Made by a program: the position numbers and the translations under genes. The notes below the pieces were generated by a model that worked only from the letters and a program-made list of their open reading frames with translations, ran no database searches and was not told the DNA's origin. Positions 56,496-64,000 of a stretch of DNA of 64,000 bases are shown piece after piece (the first letter of the stretch is position 1; the number at the start of each line of letters is the position of its first letter). The stretch spans positions 1 to 64,000 of the forward strand of contig JADJVW010000059.1 in NCBI GenBank assembly GCA_016710365.1. Reading direction: 5' to 3'. This DNA is from Candidatus Caldilinea saccharophila (GTDB taxonomy: Bacteria > Chloroflexota > Anaerolineae > Caldilineales > Caldilineaceae).

Positions 56496-57566
56496 ATGGC
56501 CTTTCTCTCACTACGCAACGTTCGCAAAGTGTTTCCCAATGCGCAGAATGCCGCGGTCGAGGATTTTTCACTCGATGTCAAGCAGGGCGAGTTCGTGTCG
56601 TTTCTGGGGCCGAGCGGTTGCGGCAAGACGACGACATTGCGCATGGTGGCCGGTTTCGAGGCGCCCACTGCCGGCAGCATCGTCATGGATAGCAAGGATA
56701 TTTCCGCCGAACGTCCCAATCAGCGCAACATCGGCATGGTTTTTCAATCCTACGCGCTCTTCCCCAATATGACGGTTGCCGACAATATCGGGTTTGGGCT
56801 GAAGGTAAAAGGTGCGCCAAAGCAGGAGGTCAAACAGCGGGTGGATGAGATGCTGGCGCTGATCAAGCTGGAGCAACTGGGAGGGCGCTATCCCTACCAG
56901 CTTTCCGGCGGCCAGCAGCAGCGCGTCGCCCTGGCGCGCGCCATCGCCATCCGCCCCAAGCTGCTGTTGCTGGACGAGCCGCTGTCGGCGCTCGACGCCA
57001 AGATTCGCGTGGCGCTGCGCAATGAGATCCGCGCCATCCAGCGTCAACTTGGCATCACGACCGTCTACGTGACGCACGACCAGGAGGAGGCGCTGTCGCT
57101 CTCCGACCGCGTCGTCGTGATGAACCTGGGCGTCATCGAGCAGGTGGGTGCGCCTTTCGAGATCTATAATTTTCCTACGACGGCGTTTGTCGCTTCCTTT
57201 GTTGGCACGCTTAACATCTTCGAGTGCCGCGTCGATGACCCGGCGCTGGGAACCCTGCATCTGGCGGGCGTCAAACTCTTTGTCTCTCCCGCGCTGCTGG
57301 CCCAACGACACAGCGGCAAGACAGTCAAAGTCGCGCTGCGCCCCGAACTGATCTACATCGCAGCGAGCGGCGCCGACGACGAAAACCAATTGACCGGCGT
57401 AGTCGAAAATGTCGCATTTCTCGGCGCGGTGGCGCGCATCCATCTCAAAGTGGGCGACATGACTGTTTTGGTGGATGAGTTCAACAACCCGCATCTGGCC
57501 GTGCCTGCCGTGGGTTCGGCGCTCACCTGTTATTTTGCGCGCGAGGTCTGCATCGTGCTGGCGTAA
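56496..57566 (+). CDS. ABC transporter ATP-binding protein (PotA/UgpC-like)
   Basis: 356 residues. Walker A is G-P-S-G-C-G-K-T-T near residue 39, the Q-loop G-M-V-F-Q-S-Y-A-L-F-P near 80, the signature L-S-G-G-Q-Q-Q-R-V-A-L-A-R-A near 136, Walker B L-L-L-D-E-P-L-S-A-L-D near 158 and the H-loop V-T-H-D near 191. The last 110 residues form a TOBE domain (K-V-A-L-R-P-E-L-I-Y). It energises the two permeases upstream. As the only CUT/PotA-like ATPase in the window it might also serve the two sugar importers, which lack one; that is speculation. Confidence 0.93.
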   Translation: MAFLSLRNVRKVFPNAQNAAVEDFSLDVKQGEFVSFLGPSGCGKTTTLRMVAGFEAPTAGSIVMDSKDISAERPNQRNIGMVFQSYALFPNMTVADNIGFGLKVKGAPKQEVKQRVDEMLALIKLEQLGGRYPYQLSGGQQQRVALARAIAIRPKLLLLDEPLSALDAKIRVALRNEIRAIQRQLGITTVYVTHDQEEALSLSDRVVVMNLGVIEQVGAPFEIYNFPTTAFVASFVGTLNIFECRVDDPALGTLHLAGVKLFVSPALLAQRHSGKTVKVALRPELIYIAASGADDENQLTGVVENVAFLGAVARIHLKVGDMTVLVDEFNNPHLAVPAVGSALTCYFAREVCIVLA

Positions 57567-57608
57567 GCCGCGGGCTAAATTTTGAGGTTCAACTGAAATT
57601 TACTCTTT

Positions 57609-58872
57609 ATGAACGATCTTGATCGACGTTTATCGGCGATTTTGCAGACGCCGGGCGCAGACCTCGCCGGGTTGGCAGTGGTCGTCTATGCGGCGGGGCG
57701 CATCCGCTATGAAGGCTATTTCGGCCATCGTCTTATCGACCTCGACAGCGCAGCCCGCGCGCTGCCCGTGACGCCGGAGACAAAATTTCGTGTGGCGTCC
57801 ATCTCCAAAATTGTGACGGCGCTGGCGATCATGCAGTTGGTCGAACGCGGCTTGCTCGATCTCGACGCTGACGTGAGCGACGCGCTGGGCTGGCAATTGC
57901 GCAATCCGCACTGGCCGCAGACGCCCCTCACCACGCGCATGTTGCTGACGCACACCTCCTCGCTGCGTGATGGTGAGCAGTACGCTTTTCCTCTCGCCAC
58001 GGCATTGGCGGAAGTCTTTCGCCCTGACAGCTCTTTCTATGAAAACGGCGCCCATTTTGCCGGCAGCGTCCCCCTCACCGACCACGCGCCCGGTCAATTC
58101 TTCTCCTATTGCAATCTAGGCTTCGGCGTAATAGGCGCGCTGATCGAACGGCTCACCGGCGAGCGTTTCGATCTGCATGTCGACCGCCATGTGCTGGCGC
58201 CGTTGGGCATCGATGCATCCTTCAACGTGCGCACCCTGTCGGACGACGGCATCCGCAATCTGGCTGTCCTCTATCGGCGGCAGCGTGACGGCGCGTGGGA
58301 TGCGGAGGCGCCGTGGTGTGCGCAGGCAGATGACCTGCGCGGGGTGCGTCCAGCGGCGCCCGCCGGGCTGGAAACCTATCTGCCGGGGACGAATGGCGTC
58401 TTCTTTTCGCCGCAGGGCGGGTTGCGCATCTCTGCGCTCGATCTGGTCGAGGTGATGAAGGTGTTTTCGCAGGGCGGGCAAGGCACGGGTGGTCGAATTC
58501 TCCAGCCAGCCACCGTGCAACAGATGCTGACCGAGCACTGGCGCTTCGACCCTATCCTGGGCAACGGCGACCCTTACGGCGGGTTGATGCGCGCCTGGGG
58601 ATTGGGGCTGCATCACCTGAGCAACGCACCGGCTGATGCGGTCGCCCCTGGCGATCGCATCGTAGCCGGGGTAAGCCCGCGTCTGTGGGGACACGGGGGA
58701 CGCGTATGGATTGCTCAGCGCCCTGCTGTTCGACCCACTGCACGACGCCGGGTTTGTCTACATCATCAACGGTGTAGGTCGCGATCCAGAAACGTATAAG
58801 GGCGAATATTCCGCTTTCTATCGCTGGGAAGAGCAGATTCAGAGCGCAATCCTCGACGCGTTTCCGCTGTAA
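57609..58872 (+). CDS. Serine hydrolase, beta-lactamase/S12 family (one frameshift)
   Basis: About 420 residues. The S-x-x-K motif is V-A-S-I-S-K-I-V-T-A near residue 63 and the Y-x-N motif is S-Y-C-N-L-G-F-G near residue 167. A one-base shift near 58705 leads to the third motif G-H-G-G then A-Y-G-L-L-S-A-L-L-F-D and a stop at 58872. All three motifs of penicillin-recognising serine enzymes are present. No signal peptide, so it is likely a cytoplasmic esterase or D-amino-acid-peptide hydrolase. It begins 42 bases after the ATPase and may be co-transcribed with the importer, perhaps acting on its cargo. Confidence 0.82.
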
Positions 58873-59012
58873 AGCGTCGCTGCCCGATCTGTTCAGCCAG
58901 AAAGTCGATGTGGGCAAAGTGTTGCCTACTCAGGCGGCAGTACTGCGCATCGACCACGCCGGATGGTGGTGGCGTAGCCGCGGTTCGAGCAGAAACGGCA
59001 GCAAACAATTGA

Positions 59013-59063
59013 CACCACAAAGTGAATGCACTAGCATGTGACTAGTGCATTCACTTTGTGGTG
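59013..59063. promoter_or_regulatory. 22-bp inverted repeat in front of the toxin-antitoxin pair
   Basis: Perfect 22-bp arms (59013-59034 and 59042-59063) around CATGTGA. The right arm ends next to the GGAGG ribosome site of the antitoxin. TTGACA at 59009-59014 overlaps the left arm, so a repressor bound here would block the promoter. RHH antitoxins usually bind such palindromes. Confidence 0.7.
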
Positions 59064-59073
59064 GAGGTTTACG

Positions 59074-59334
59074 ATGACGCAAATGACCGTGCGCGGTATC
59101 GATGAGCAATTGCATACAGTGTTAAAAGAAATGGCAGCGCAAAAAGGCGTGAGCGTCAATCGGCTCGTGCTCGATGCGCTCCAGGAAGCGGCCGATCTCC
59201 TTCCAACCCGCGCCAACCAGCCGCGACGCTACCATGATCTGGATGATCTTGCCGGCACCTGGTCAGAGGCAGAGTATAGCGAATTTCAGGCGACCCTGGA
59301 GCAGCAGCGGGGGATCGATTCTGATCTATGGTAA
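59074..59334 (+). CDS. Ribbon-helix-helix antitoxin (VapB/FitA-like)
   Basis: 86 residues. The ATG at 59074 follows GGAGG by six bases. The N-terminal M-T-Q-M-T-V-R-G-I-D-E-Q-L-H then K-G-V-S-V-N-R-L-V-L-D-A-L-Q-E-A is a ribbon-helix-helix DNA-binding fold. The acidic, aromatic C-terminus (D-L-D-D-L-A-G-T-W-S-E-A-E) is typical of the toxin-wrapping tail. It overlaps the PIN toxin gene by seven bases and probably represses its own promoter with the toxin. Confidence 0.82.
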   Translation: MTQMTVRGIDEQLHTVLKEMAAQKGVSVNRLVLDALQEAADLLPTRANQPRRYHDLDDLAGTWSEAEYSEFQATLEQQRGIDSDLW

Positions 59335-59724
59335 CGCCAACGCTTGTCCTGGATACTTCGGCGTACCCGGCATTTCGGCGTGGCCTTACCGCTGCTACGG
59401 AAGCCATTCAGTTGGCAGAGATGATTCTTGTACCCACTATCGTGCTCGGCGAACTTTTTGCTGGATTCGACCTTGGCGCACGCGCCGAACAAAATCGTAG
59501 AGAACTCGACAACTTTCTTGCCAGTTCCCGTGTTGCCTTGCTGCCGGTTACGCTTTACGGCTGAACGCTATGCGCTGCTCTATGCGTATTTACGTTCAAT
59601 CGGCAGGCCAATTCCCACGAACGATCTCTGGATTGCTGCCGGCGTCTGGGAACGGAGCAGCATTCTTCTAACGGGCGACGCTCATTTTGAGAGCATCCCC
59701 CAAATTATAGTGCGTAGGGTGTAG
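59328..59724 (+). CDS. PIN-domain toxin (VapC-like ribonuclease, one frameshift)
   Basis: About 132 residues. PIN toxins cut RNA with a metal-binding acidic quartet: Asp in L-V-L-D-T-S-A-Y near residue 9, Glu in I-V-L-G-E-L-F-A-G-F near 42, and, after a one-base shift near 59560, Asp in P-T-N-D-L-W-I-A-A and Asp in L-L-T-G-D-A-H-F. All four are present. The frameshift lies at the phrase L-T-A-E-R-Y. If real, the toxin is inactive; if it is a sequencing error the module is complete. Confidence 0.82.
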
Positions 59725-59780
59725 CTACAGTTTCCACCACCACCGGCTTGAAGTGAACGCGATGTCTGAAGCTTGTTATC

Positions 59781-60595
59781 TCATGCAGGTGCGCTCAGCC
59801 CCCCCCAACGCCGACGGCTTTCGTTCAGCAACACAAAGAGCCGTCCATCGTCAGCGGCGCCGAGCCGCCCCAGCAGCCCGTCTCGCCAGCGCGTCGGTAG
59901 GGCATCGATCCCGTGGAGCGCGCCCACAGCCGCACCCACCAGGGCCGCCACGCTGTCATTGTCGCGCGTGTCATTGACCGCGCGCGCAATGGCTTCTTCT
60001 GGATCGTTGGCGTAGCGCATGAGGATGTAGATCGTCGAGGGCAGCGTCTCCATGAGATAAGCGCCGGAGTACCAGCCGTTGCAGGCGTCGAGCGTGCTCA
60101 GGTTACGCCGCCATGCATTGGTGATCTGCTTCTCTACAAATTGGTGCAGGGTGCCAGTGTAACCTGCAAGCTGCGGCGTCCTGGGTGTGTACTTCTTGCT
60201 GTCCGTTTCCAGCTCACGCGCAATCGCCACGTAACGCTCCACCCACCAGTCAGGGGAGGGCAGTGCGTCCTGGCCCAGCAGTTCCCACAGCATGGCGACG
60301 AAAGCCACGCACGCCGCGGTCGATGCGCTGTCGTTGTGCGTCAGCGCGGCGGCGAGCACGGTATCGCTCCACAACTCGGGACTGGGCGAGCGCACGTAAG
60401 GCACGAGCAGCGGTGCGATGCGCATGATCGCGCTGTTACCTGCGCTGGGCTGGCCGCTTGCATACCAGGGCAACATATTTATTACCCAAGTCTTCAACAA
60501 GCAGCCGGTTCCCCACCTTGACGCCGGCGGCCGGCGCTTCAACTCGCGCCGCCACCTCGTCTCCAGAGAAAAGATGCGAAATCAGTTGTGCGGCT
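59781..60595 (-). pseudogene. ADP-ribosylglycohydrolase-family protein, 5'-truncated
   Basis: The open frame covers about 255-270 residues of an ARH/DraG-type protein. It has S-A-I-M-R-I-A-P-L, H-N-D-S-A-S-T-A-A-C (first metal region of this subgroup) and N-D-T-R-D-N-D-S-V-A-A-L-V-G-A-A-V-G-A (second metal site). The usual N-terminal G-x-x-x-G-x-A-x-G-D block is missing, since the coding sequence runs into the end of the channel gene at 60620. Either about 80 residues were lost by deletion or a larger error lies at 60545-60620. It converges on the toxin gene. Confidence 0.65.
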
Positions 60596-60619
60596 CGGCA
60601 CACTATTCAGGTGGCGCTG

Positions 60620-62524
60620 TCAGCTATCGGCAATCACGATTAGCCGGTCGCGGGGGCCGAAGGTCACAACATCCGCTTTGGGCGGATTGAGTGTGACGCC
60701 ACGCTGTTTGCTGTCTCCGCTCTTACTGCTTTGGCAGCGAAAGCCGATGGCCGTTTCGCCGCGGCGCAGGGCAGCTTCGACCAGCGTGGCAAACGTCACA
60801 GGCGCCTCGAGCTTCACATACTCGCTGACTGGCTTGATATAGATCTCCATGCCCTCGGCGTCGAACAGTTCGGCGAAGATCTCGCTCAGTTCCTGCACCT
60901 CGGCCAGTTGCGTCAGCACCAGACTCACCAGGTGATCGCTCACGATAAAATCATCAGGCCGCATGAGTTCGATCAGGTGGCGATTGCGCACGTCCAGCAT
61001 TTCGGTGACGATGGAGAAATGATAGTCGTGTTTGCTGGCAATATCGCGCAGATGCAACAACGTCACTATGGTGCGCGAGTCGGCCTGCTGTGGCGGCATG
61101 TTGTCGTAGCATAAAAGGATCACCTGCCGATACTGCTCGATCGCCAGCGCGTCCAGCAAGCGGCGGTCGGTGGTGCTGCCCACCTGCACCTGCACCGTCA
61201 ACCGTGCGAGCGACGTCGGCGTTTGACGCTCGATGGCGTGCACGTCCTCGGCGTCGGCGAAGATCGTGACCGCCGAGCCAGGCGTCACATAGCTGTCCAA
61301 TTGTTCGAGAATGCCCGGCGCACGCCAGTTCCAGCCGATGATCAGGGTGCGATCTGGCGGCTGCGGCGTGACCGGCTGGACGCGGATCGCTTGCTCGTCG
61401 ATGGCGTAACGCTCCGCAGCCGGCTGCAAATCGCGCGCATCATCCGCAACCACAATCACACGGTCGCCGGCTTCAAAGAGCGTGGCGGCGGGCGGGTTGA
61501 GGCGCGGCGGCTGGTCAGGCCTGGCGATGCCAATCACAGTGACGTGAGCGTAGGCAAAGAGGGCATCCTGATAGGTCTTTCCGGCCAGCCCTGCTTGATC
61601 GGCCAGATAGATTTCGCTGCCTTCGTAGGAAAGCAATTCCGTGTAAACCGCCGACAACCCGGCGTGACGGCTGGTCTGGGCAATGATGCGCGCGATCAAG
61701 TCGCCGGCGACTACCAGTTCAACTTCCTCCCGTGAAATCAAGCGCGTCACGGCGACGTGGCGCGGGTCGCGCAGTTCCGCCACGATATGATAGGGGGCGG
61801 GCCGCCGCGCCGGGTTGTTGATGATCGCCAGCAGCGTTTTGATCACCTGGGCGTCGCGGTCGCCCTCGGCCAGATCGGGCGACAACACGATGATCGCCCG
61901 CGCCGTGTCCAGGCTGACGATGTCGAGATCGTTCAGTTCCAGCGCGTCCCCGCTGCGGCAGACGATGCGCACCGCGCCGCCGCTGCCCACCCGCTCGCGG
62001 ATGGCGTCTTCCATCACCACCTTGTCGCGGTCGCCCATGACGACCACACAGTCTCGCCTGGCGCCGGCCGCCAATTTGAGTTCACGCAGCACGGTAAAGA
62101 TGTGTTCCGACCAGTTGAGGATCACGATGTGTCCGGTTTCGATGACGCGCGAGCGCCCTTTGAGTAGGTCGTCCAGTTTGTTGTCGATGCTGTTGGTGAG
62201 CACGCCGATAAAAGTGCTGATGATAAAGATGCCGCCCAGGGTCACGGCCAGCATGGCGAAGCGAAATCTCCAGCCCGAGTCGCCGCCCATCGTGCCCGGG
62301 TCGAGCGTGCGCATCAGGCTGGCCCACGCCGCCTCGTTCAGGGACAGCGGGTCGGCGTCGTCGGGGCCGATGCGGCCCAGCCACACGATCAAGGCAACGA
62401 CCAGCACGACAATGATCGACAACAACGCCAGCCAGCCGATGATCGCAGCCGTTCCACCCATCAAGGTATTGTCAAATGCGTAGCGTAGCCGGTCGCGCCA
62501 GGTAATTTTTTTCACAACAGCCAT
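60620..62524 (-). CDS. CASTOR/POLLUX-like ion channel protein
   Basis: 634 residues. Two N-terminal membrane helices (about 28-48 and 88-108) surround a pore-like stretch (W-A-S-L-M-R-T-L-D-P-G-T-M-G-G-D), followed by two RCK-like domains. The first contains I-E-T-G-H-I-V-I-L-N-W-S-E-H near 130 and V-V-V-M-G-D-R-D-K. The second contains L-I-I-G-W-N-W-R-A-P-G near 400. T-G-H-x-x-x-L-N-W and G-W-x-R are hallmarks of the CASTOR/POLLUX/SYM8 group, cation channels first known from plant nuclei and also found in bacteria. No partner genes are evident. Confidence 0.85.
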   Translation of the reverse strand: MAVVKKITWRDRLRYAFDNTLMGGTAAIIGWLALLSIIVVLVVALIVWLGRIGPDDADPLSLNEAAWASLMRTLDPGTMGGDSGWRFRFAMLAVTLGGIFIISTFIGVLTNSIDNKLDDLLKGRSRVIETGHIVILNWSEHIFTVLRELKLAAGARRDCVVVMGDRDKVVMEDAIRERVGSGGAVRIVCRSGDALELNDLDIVSLDTARAIIVLSPDLAEGDRDAQVIKTLLAIINNPARRPAPYHIVAELRDPRHVAVTRLISREEVELVVAGDLIARIIAQTSRHAGLSAVYTELLSYEGSEIYLADQAGLAGKTYQDALFAYAHVTVIGIARPDQPPRLNPPAATLFEAGDRVIVVADDARDLQPAAERYAIDEQAIRVQPVTPQPPDRTLIIGWNWRAPGILEQLDSYVTPGSAVTIFADAEDVHAIERQTPTSLARLTVQVQVGSTTDRRLLDALAIEQYRQVILLCYDNMPPQQADSRTIVTLLHLRDIASKHDYHFSIVTEMLDVRNRHLIELMRPDDFIVSDHLVSLVLTQLAEVQELSEIFAELFDAEGMEIYIKPVSEYVKLEAPVTFATLVEAALRRGETAIGFRCQSSKSGDSKQRGVTLNPPKADVVTFGPRDRLIVIADS

Positions 62525-62660
62525 TCTTGTAGGTCACGCTGCTAGCGCGACGGCGATAGTTGATGCAAGACCGATGGTCGACGCAAGATCGACGGGCTGG
62601 TGGCCCGTCCTGCTTAGCCTATTGTACAAATTTTCCGCGTGTTGTCCATGATTAGTTGGC

Positions 62661-62760
62661 TCAACCGGAATTGATGTGGCCGGGTCTTACGTGCCGGGGA
62701 CGGGCTTGCGGTGCTTCGGTCGAGCAGAGAACGATCAGCCCGTCCCCGGCACATAACCAC
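62661..62760. repeat. Nested palindromic element, 3'-truncated (family E, copy 2)
   Basis: Nearly identical to 27616-27730, including the 19-bp core arms (62688-62706 and 62737-62755, one mismatch) and the same loop except two bases. The right outer TCCGGTTGA is missing here. It lies between divergently transcribed channel and LacI genes. Confidence 0.8.
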
Positions 62761-62885
62761 AATGTTGGAGAGATGGACGCCGTCGGCGTCGCCCCTTTTG
62801 CGCGAAGCAGAGGCGGCCTTCAAACGACTTTTATCAAATCTGTTTCGACGTCAGACAACTTTTAGAAGATAAAAATCCATGAATC

Positions 62886-62936
62886 CATAGGAATTCCCCA
62901 ATAATTCATAGGAATTTCGGCAAAAATAATCGGAAT
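62886..62936 (+). promoter_or_regulatory. Three GGAAT direct repeats at 21-bp spacing
   Basis: CATAGGAATT at 62886-62895 and 62907-62916, then ATCGGAAT at 62929-62936; the GGAAT cores start at 62890, 62911 and 62932, each exactly 21 bp apart. The last ends six bases before the -35 box, as expected for an activator array. Confidence 0.65.
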
Positions 62937-62941
62937 ACCTA

Positions 62942-62970
62942 TTGACACTTATCGTAGTTGATGTTACTAT
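62942..62970 (+). promoter_or_regulatory. Sigma-70 promoter of the last LacI gene
   Basis: TTGACA (62942-62947), a 17-base spacer and TACTAT (62965-62970), about 50 bases before the ATG. Confidence 0.78.
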
Positions 62971-63020
62971 TCTGTCGTCAGTGTTCCTCATCCTATTGCC
63001 AAATTTATAGGTCAAAAGTG

Positions 63021-64000
63021 ATGGCCATATTCGCACCTACGCAGCGCCCGACGATCCGTGAGGTCGCTGAAGAGGCTGGCGTATCGACTTCGACGGTGTC
63101 GCTCTACTTTCAGGCCCCAGACCGTGTTGCTGTAGACACCGGGGAGCGCATTGCCGAAGCCGCCACGAAATTGGGCTATACACCGCGTCGTCGCAATGGC
63201 GATCAACCTCAACTGTTCGGCCTGCTAATGGAAGAATTATCGGCGCCTGCTTATCCGCAGGCAGTCTATGGAGGTGTTGTACGTGGGCTGGAATTGGCGG
63301 CAAAACAGGCCAATTACAACATGCTCTATGCATCGGTGGAAGAAGATTGTCTCCCGCAAGTCATTCAGGATGGTCAAGTGCGCGGGGTTGTCCTGCTGGG
63401 CGGATGTCTGGCCAACGATAAGCTGGCTGCCACGCTTTTACGGCGCAAGTTTCCCTTCGTCTTGTTGGATAACTACATCGTGGGGTTGGCTGCGGACAGT
63501 GTCCTGGCTGACAACGAATGGGGGGGATATCAAGCGTTTACCCATTTGGCGGAACTGGGTCACACACAGATTGCCATTATTGAGGGGCCGCAAAAATATC
63601 ACACATTGGTAGATCGCTTATTCGGTGCATTGAGAGCCGCACAGGAACTAGGCATACCGATCCCACCTGAATATCGCCAGCCGTCGATTTCCAGCGGTTT
63701 TCCGAATAAGGGTTATCGCGAAATGAAGGAATTGCTCCAGTTGAAACATCGACCAACTGCGGTGTTTGTTGTGAGTGATCGGGCGGCATTCGGCGCCCTG
63801 GAGGCCGTCAAAGAGGCAGGCTTATCTGTACCGGAAGACATTTCGATTGTCGGTTTCGATGATGAAGTGTGGGCGGAACATGCCAAACCGCCGCTGACAA
63901 CAGTTCGTTATCCACGACAGGAAATGGGCGCGCTTGCGATGGCGCGCTTGCTGCAACGCATCGAAGAACCCTCTCTACCACCGGTGCGCACACATCTCTA
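63021..64000 (+). CDS. LacI-family transcriptional regulator, 3'-partial
   Basis: The frame is open from the ATG at 63021 to the window end (326 codons), so the gene is incomplete by perhaps ten to twenty residues. The HTH is at residues 10-30 (T-I-R-E-V-A-E-E-A-G-V-S-T-S-T-V-S-L-Y-F). The usual A/R hinge is less regular (Y-T-P-R-R-R-N-G-D). The effector domain shows F-G-L-L-M-E-E-L near 66, F-V-V-S-D-R-A-A-F-G-A-L near 253 and I-V-G-F-D-D-E near 280. It is AT-richer than its neighbours and has a strong promoter with phased repeats upstream, which may be its own regulatory sites or those of another factor. Confidence 0.9.
   Translation, partial: MAIFAPTQRPTIREVAEEAGVSTSTVSLYFQAPDRVAVDTGERIAEAATKLGYTPRRRNGDQPQLFGLLMEELSAPAYPQAVYGGVVRGLELAAKQANYNMLYASVEEDCLPQVIQDGQVRGVVLLGGCLANDKLAATLLRRKFPFVLLDNYIVGLAADSVLADNEWGGYQAFTHLAELGHTQIAIIEGPQKYHTLVDRLFGALRAAQELGIPIPPEYRQPSISSGFPNKGYREMKELLQLKHRPTAVFVVSDRAAFGALEAVKEAGLSVPEDISIVGFDDEVWAEHAKPPLTTVRYPRQEMGALAMARLLQRIEEPSLPPVRTHL

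Noticed and set aside
58873..59008. A small gene between the serine hydrolase and the toxin-antitoxin operator
   Set aside because: One frame gives L-P-D-L-F-S-Q-K-V-D-V-G-K-V, but it has no start codon or ribosome site and no recognisable family.

Overview
The window looks like a stretch of a GC-rich (about 60%) heterotrophic bacterium, most likely Chloroflexota and probably an Anaerolineae/Caldilinea-type lineage. This is inferred from gene content and not proven. The pointers are several LacI-regulated sugar ABC operons, CHAT proteins, DUF4013 and ABA4-like membrane proteins, secreted proteins ending in an L/M-P-x-x-x-R tail, and many large palindromic intergenic repeats. No phage, plasmid backbone, CRISPR array or rRNA was seen. 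There is one tRNA (Asn) and one insertion sequence.

Bases 1-11,600 hold about ten recognisable genes, and every one of them carries several frameshifts. They are an ApbE flavin transferase with a ferric-reductase-like membrane protein, a secreted small protein, two alpha/beta hydrolases, a sulfatase, a sulfite-oxidase-like molybdoenzyme, a response regulator, a methyltransferase, a class III aminotransferase and an Lrp/AsnC regulator. Family motifs survive when frames are switched, so poor base quality or a low-coverage contig end is at least as likely as true gene decay. After about 11.6 kb genes are mostly intact, with a scattering of single frameshifts.

Bases 11.8-36.7 kb are a carbohydrate-utilisation region. 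A minus-strand operon (20.8 to 14.4 kb) encodes a sugar-binding lipoprotein, two permeases, a GH127 beta-L-arabinofuranosidase-type enzyme and a LacI repressor. It diverges from a plus-strand set: a ferritin-like protein, a URO-D-family protein, galactokinase and a GH5-like glycosidase. A second, seven-gene minus-strand operon (36.5 to 27.8 kb) encodes a Tat-type binding lipoprotein, two permeases, a URO-D-family protein, a GH99/WbsX-like protein, LacI and an ADP-ribosylglycohydrolase-like protein with an extra C-terminal module. Its promoter is a near-consensus sigma-70 site followed by two LacI-type palindromes 21 bp apart. Neither operon has its own ATPase here.

Bases 36.8-52 kb are the most unusual part: a CHAT-domain protein, a glycosidase/O-antigen-ligase fusion, an orphan DrrA-type ATPase, and then an ECF-like sigma factor, a zinc-finger anti-sigma-like protein, a TPR-CHAT protein, a subtilisin-like protease and a secreted protein built of DUF5666-like repeats. 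The protease carries one copy of the same repeat, and an IS982-like element has inserted between the two. This looks like a transcriptionally controlled secreted-protease/CHAT module of unknown purpose.

Bases 52-64 kb hold tRNA-Asn, a SIMPL-domain protein, a complete four-gene ABC importer of the polyamine/iron/thiamine type followed by a serine hydrolase, an RHH-PIN toxin-antitoxin pair under a long palindrome, a 5'-truncated ADP-ribosylglycohydrolase, a CASTOR/POLLUX-like channel, and a LacI-family regulator that runs off the window end behind three 21-bp-phased direct repeats.

Recurring structural themes are a long perfect hairpin immediately 3' of all three ABC binding-protein genes and at least five families of dispersed palindromic repeats between genes.
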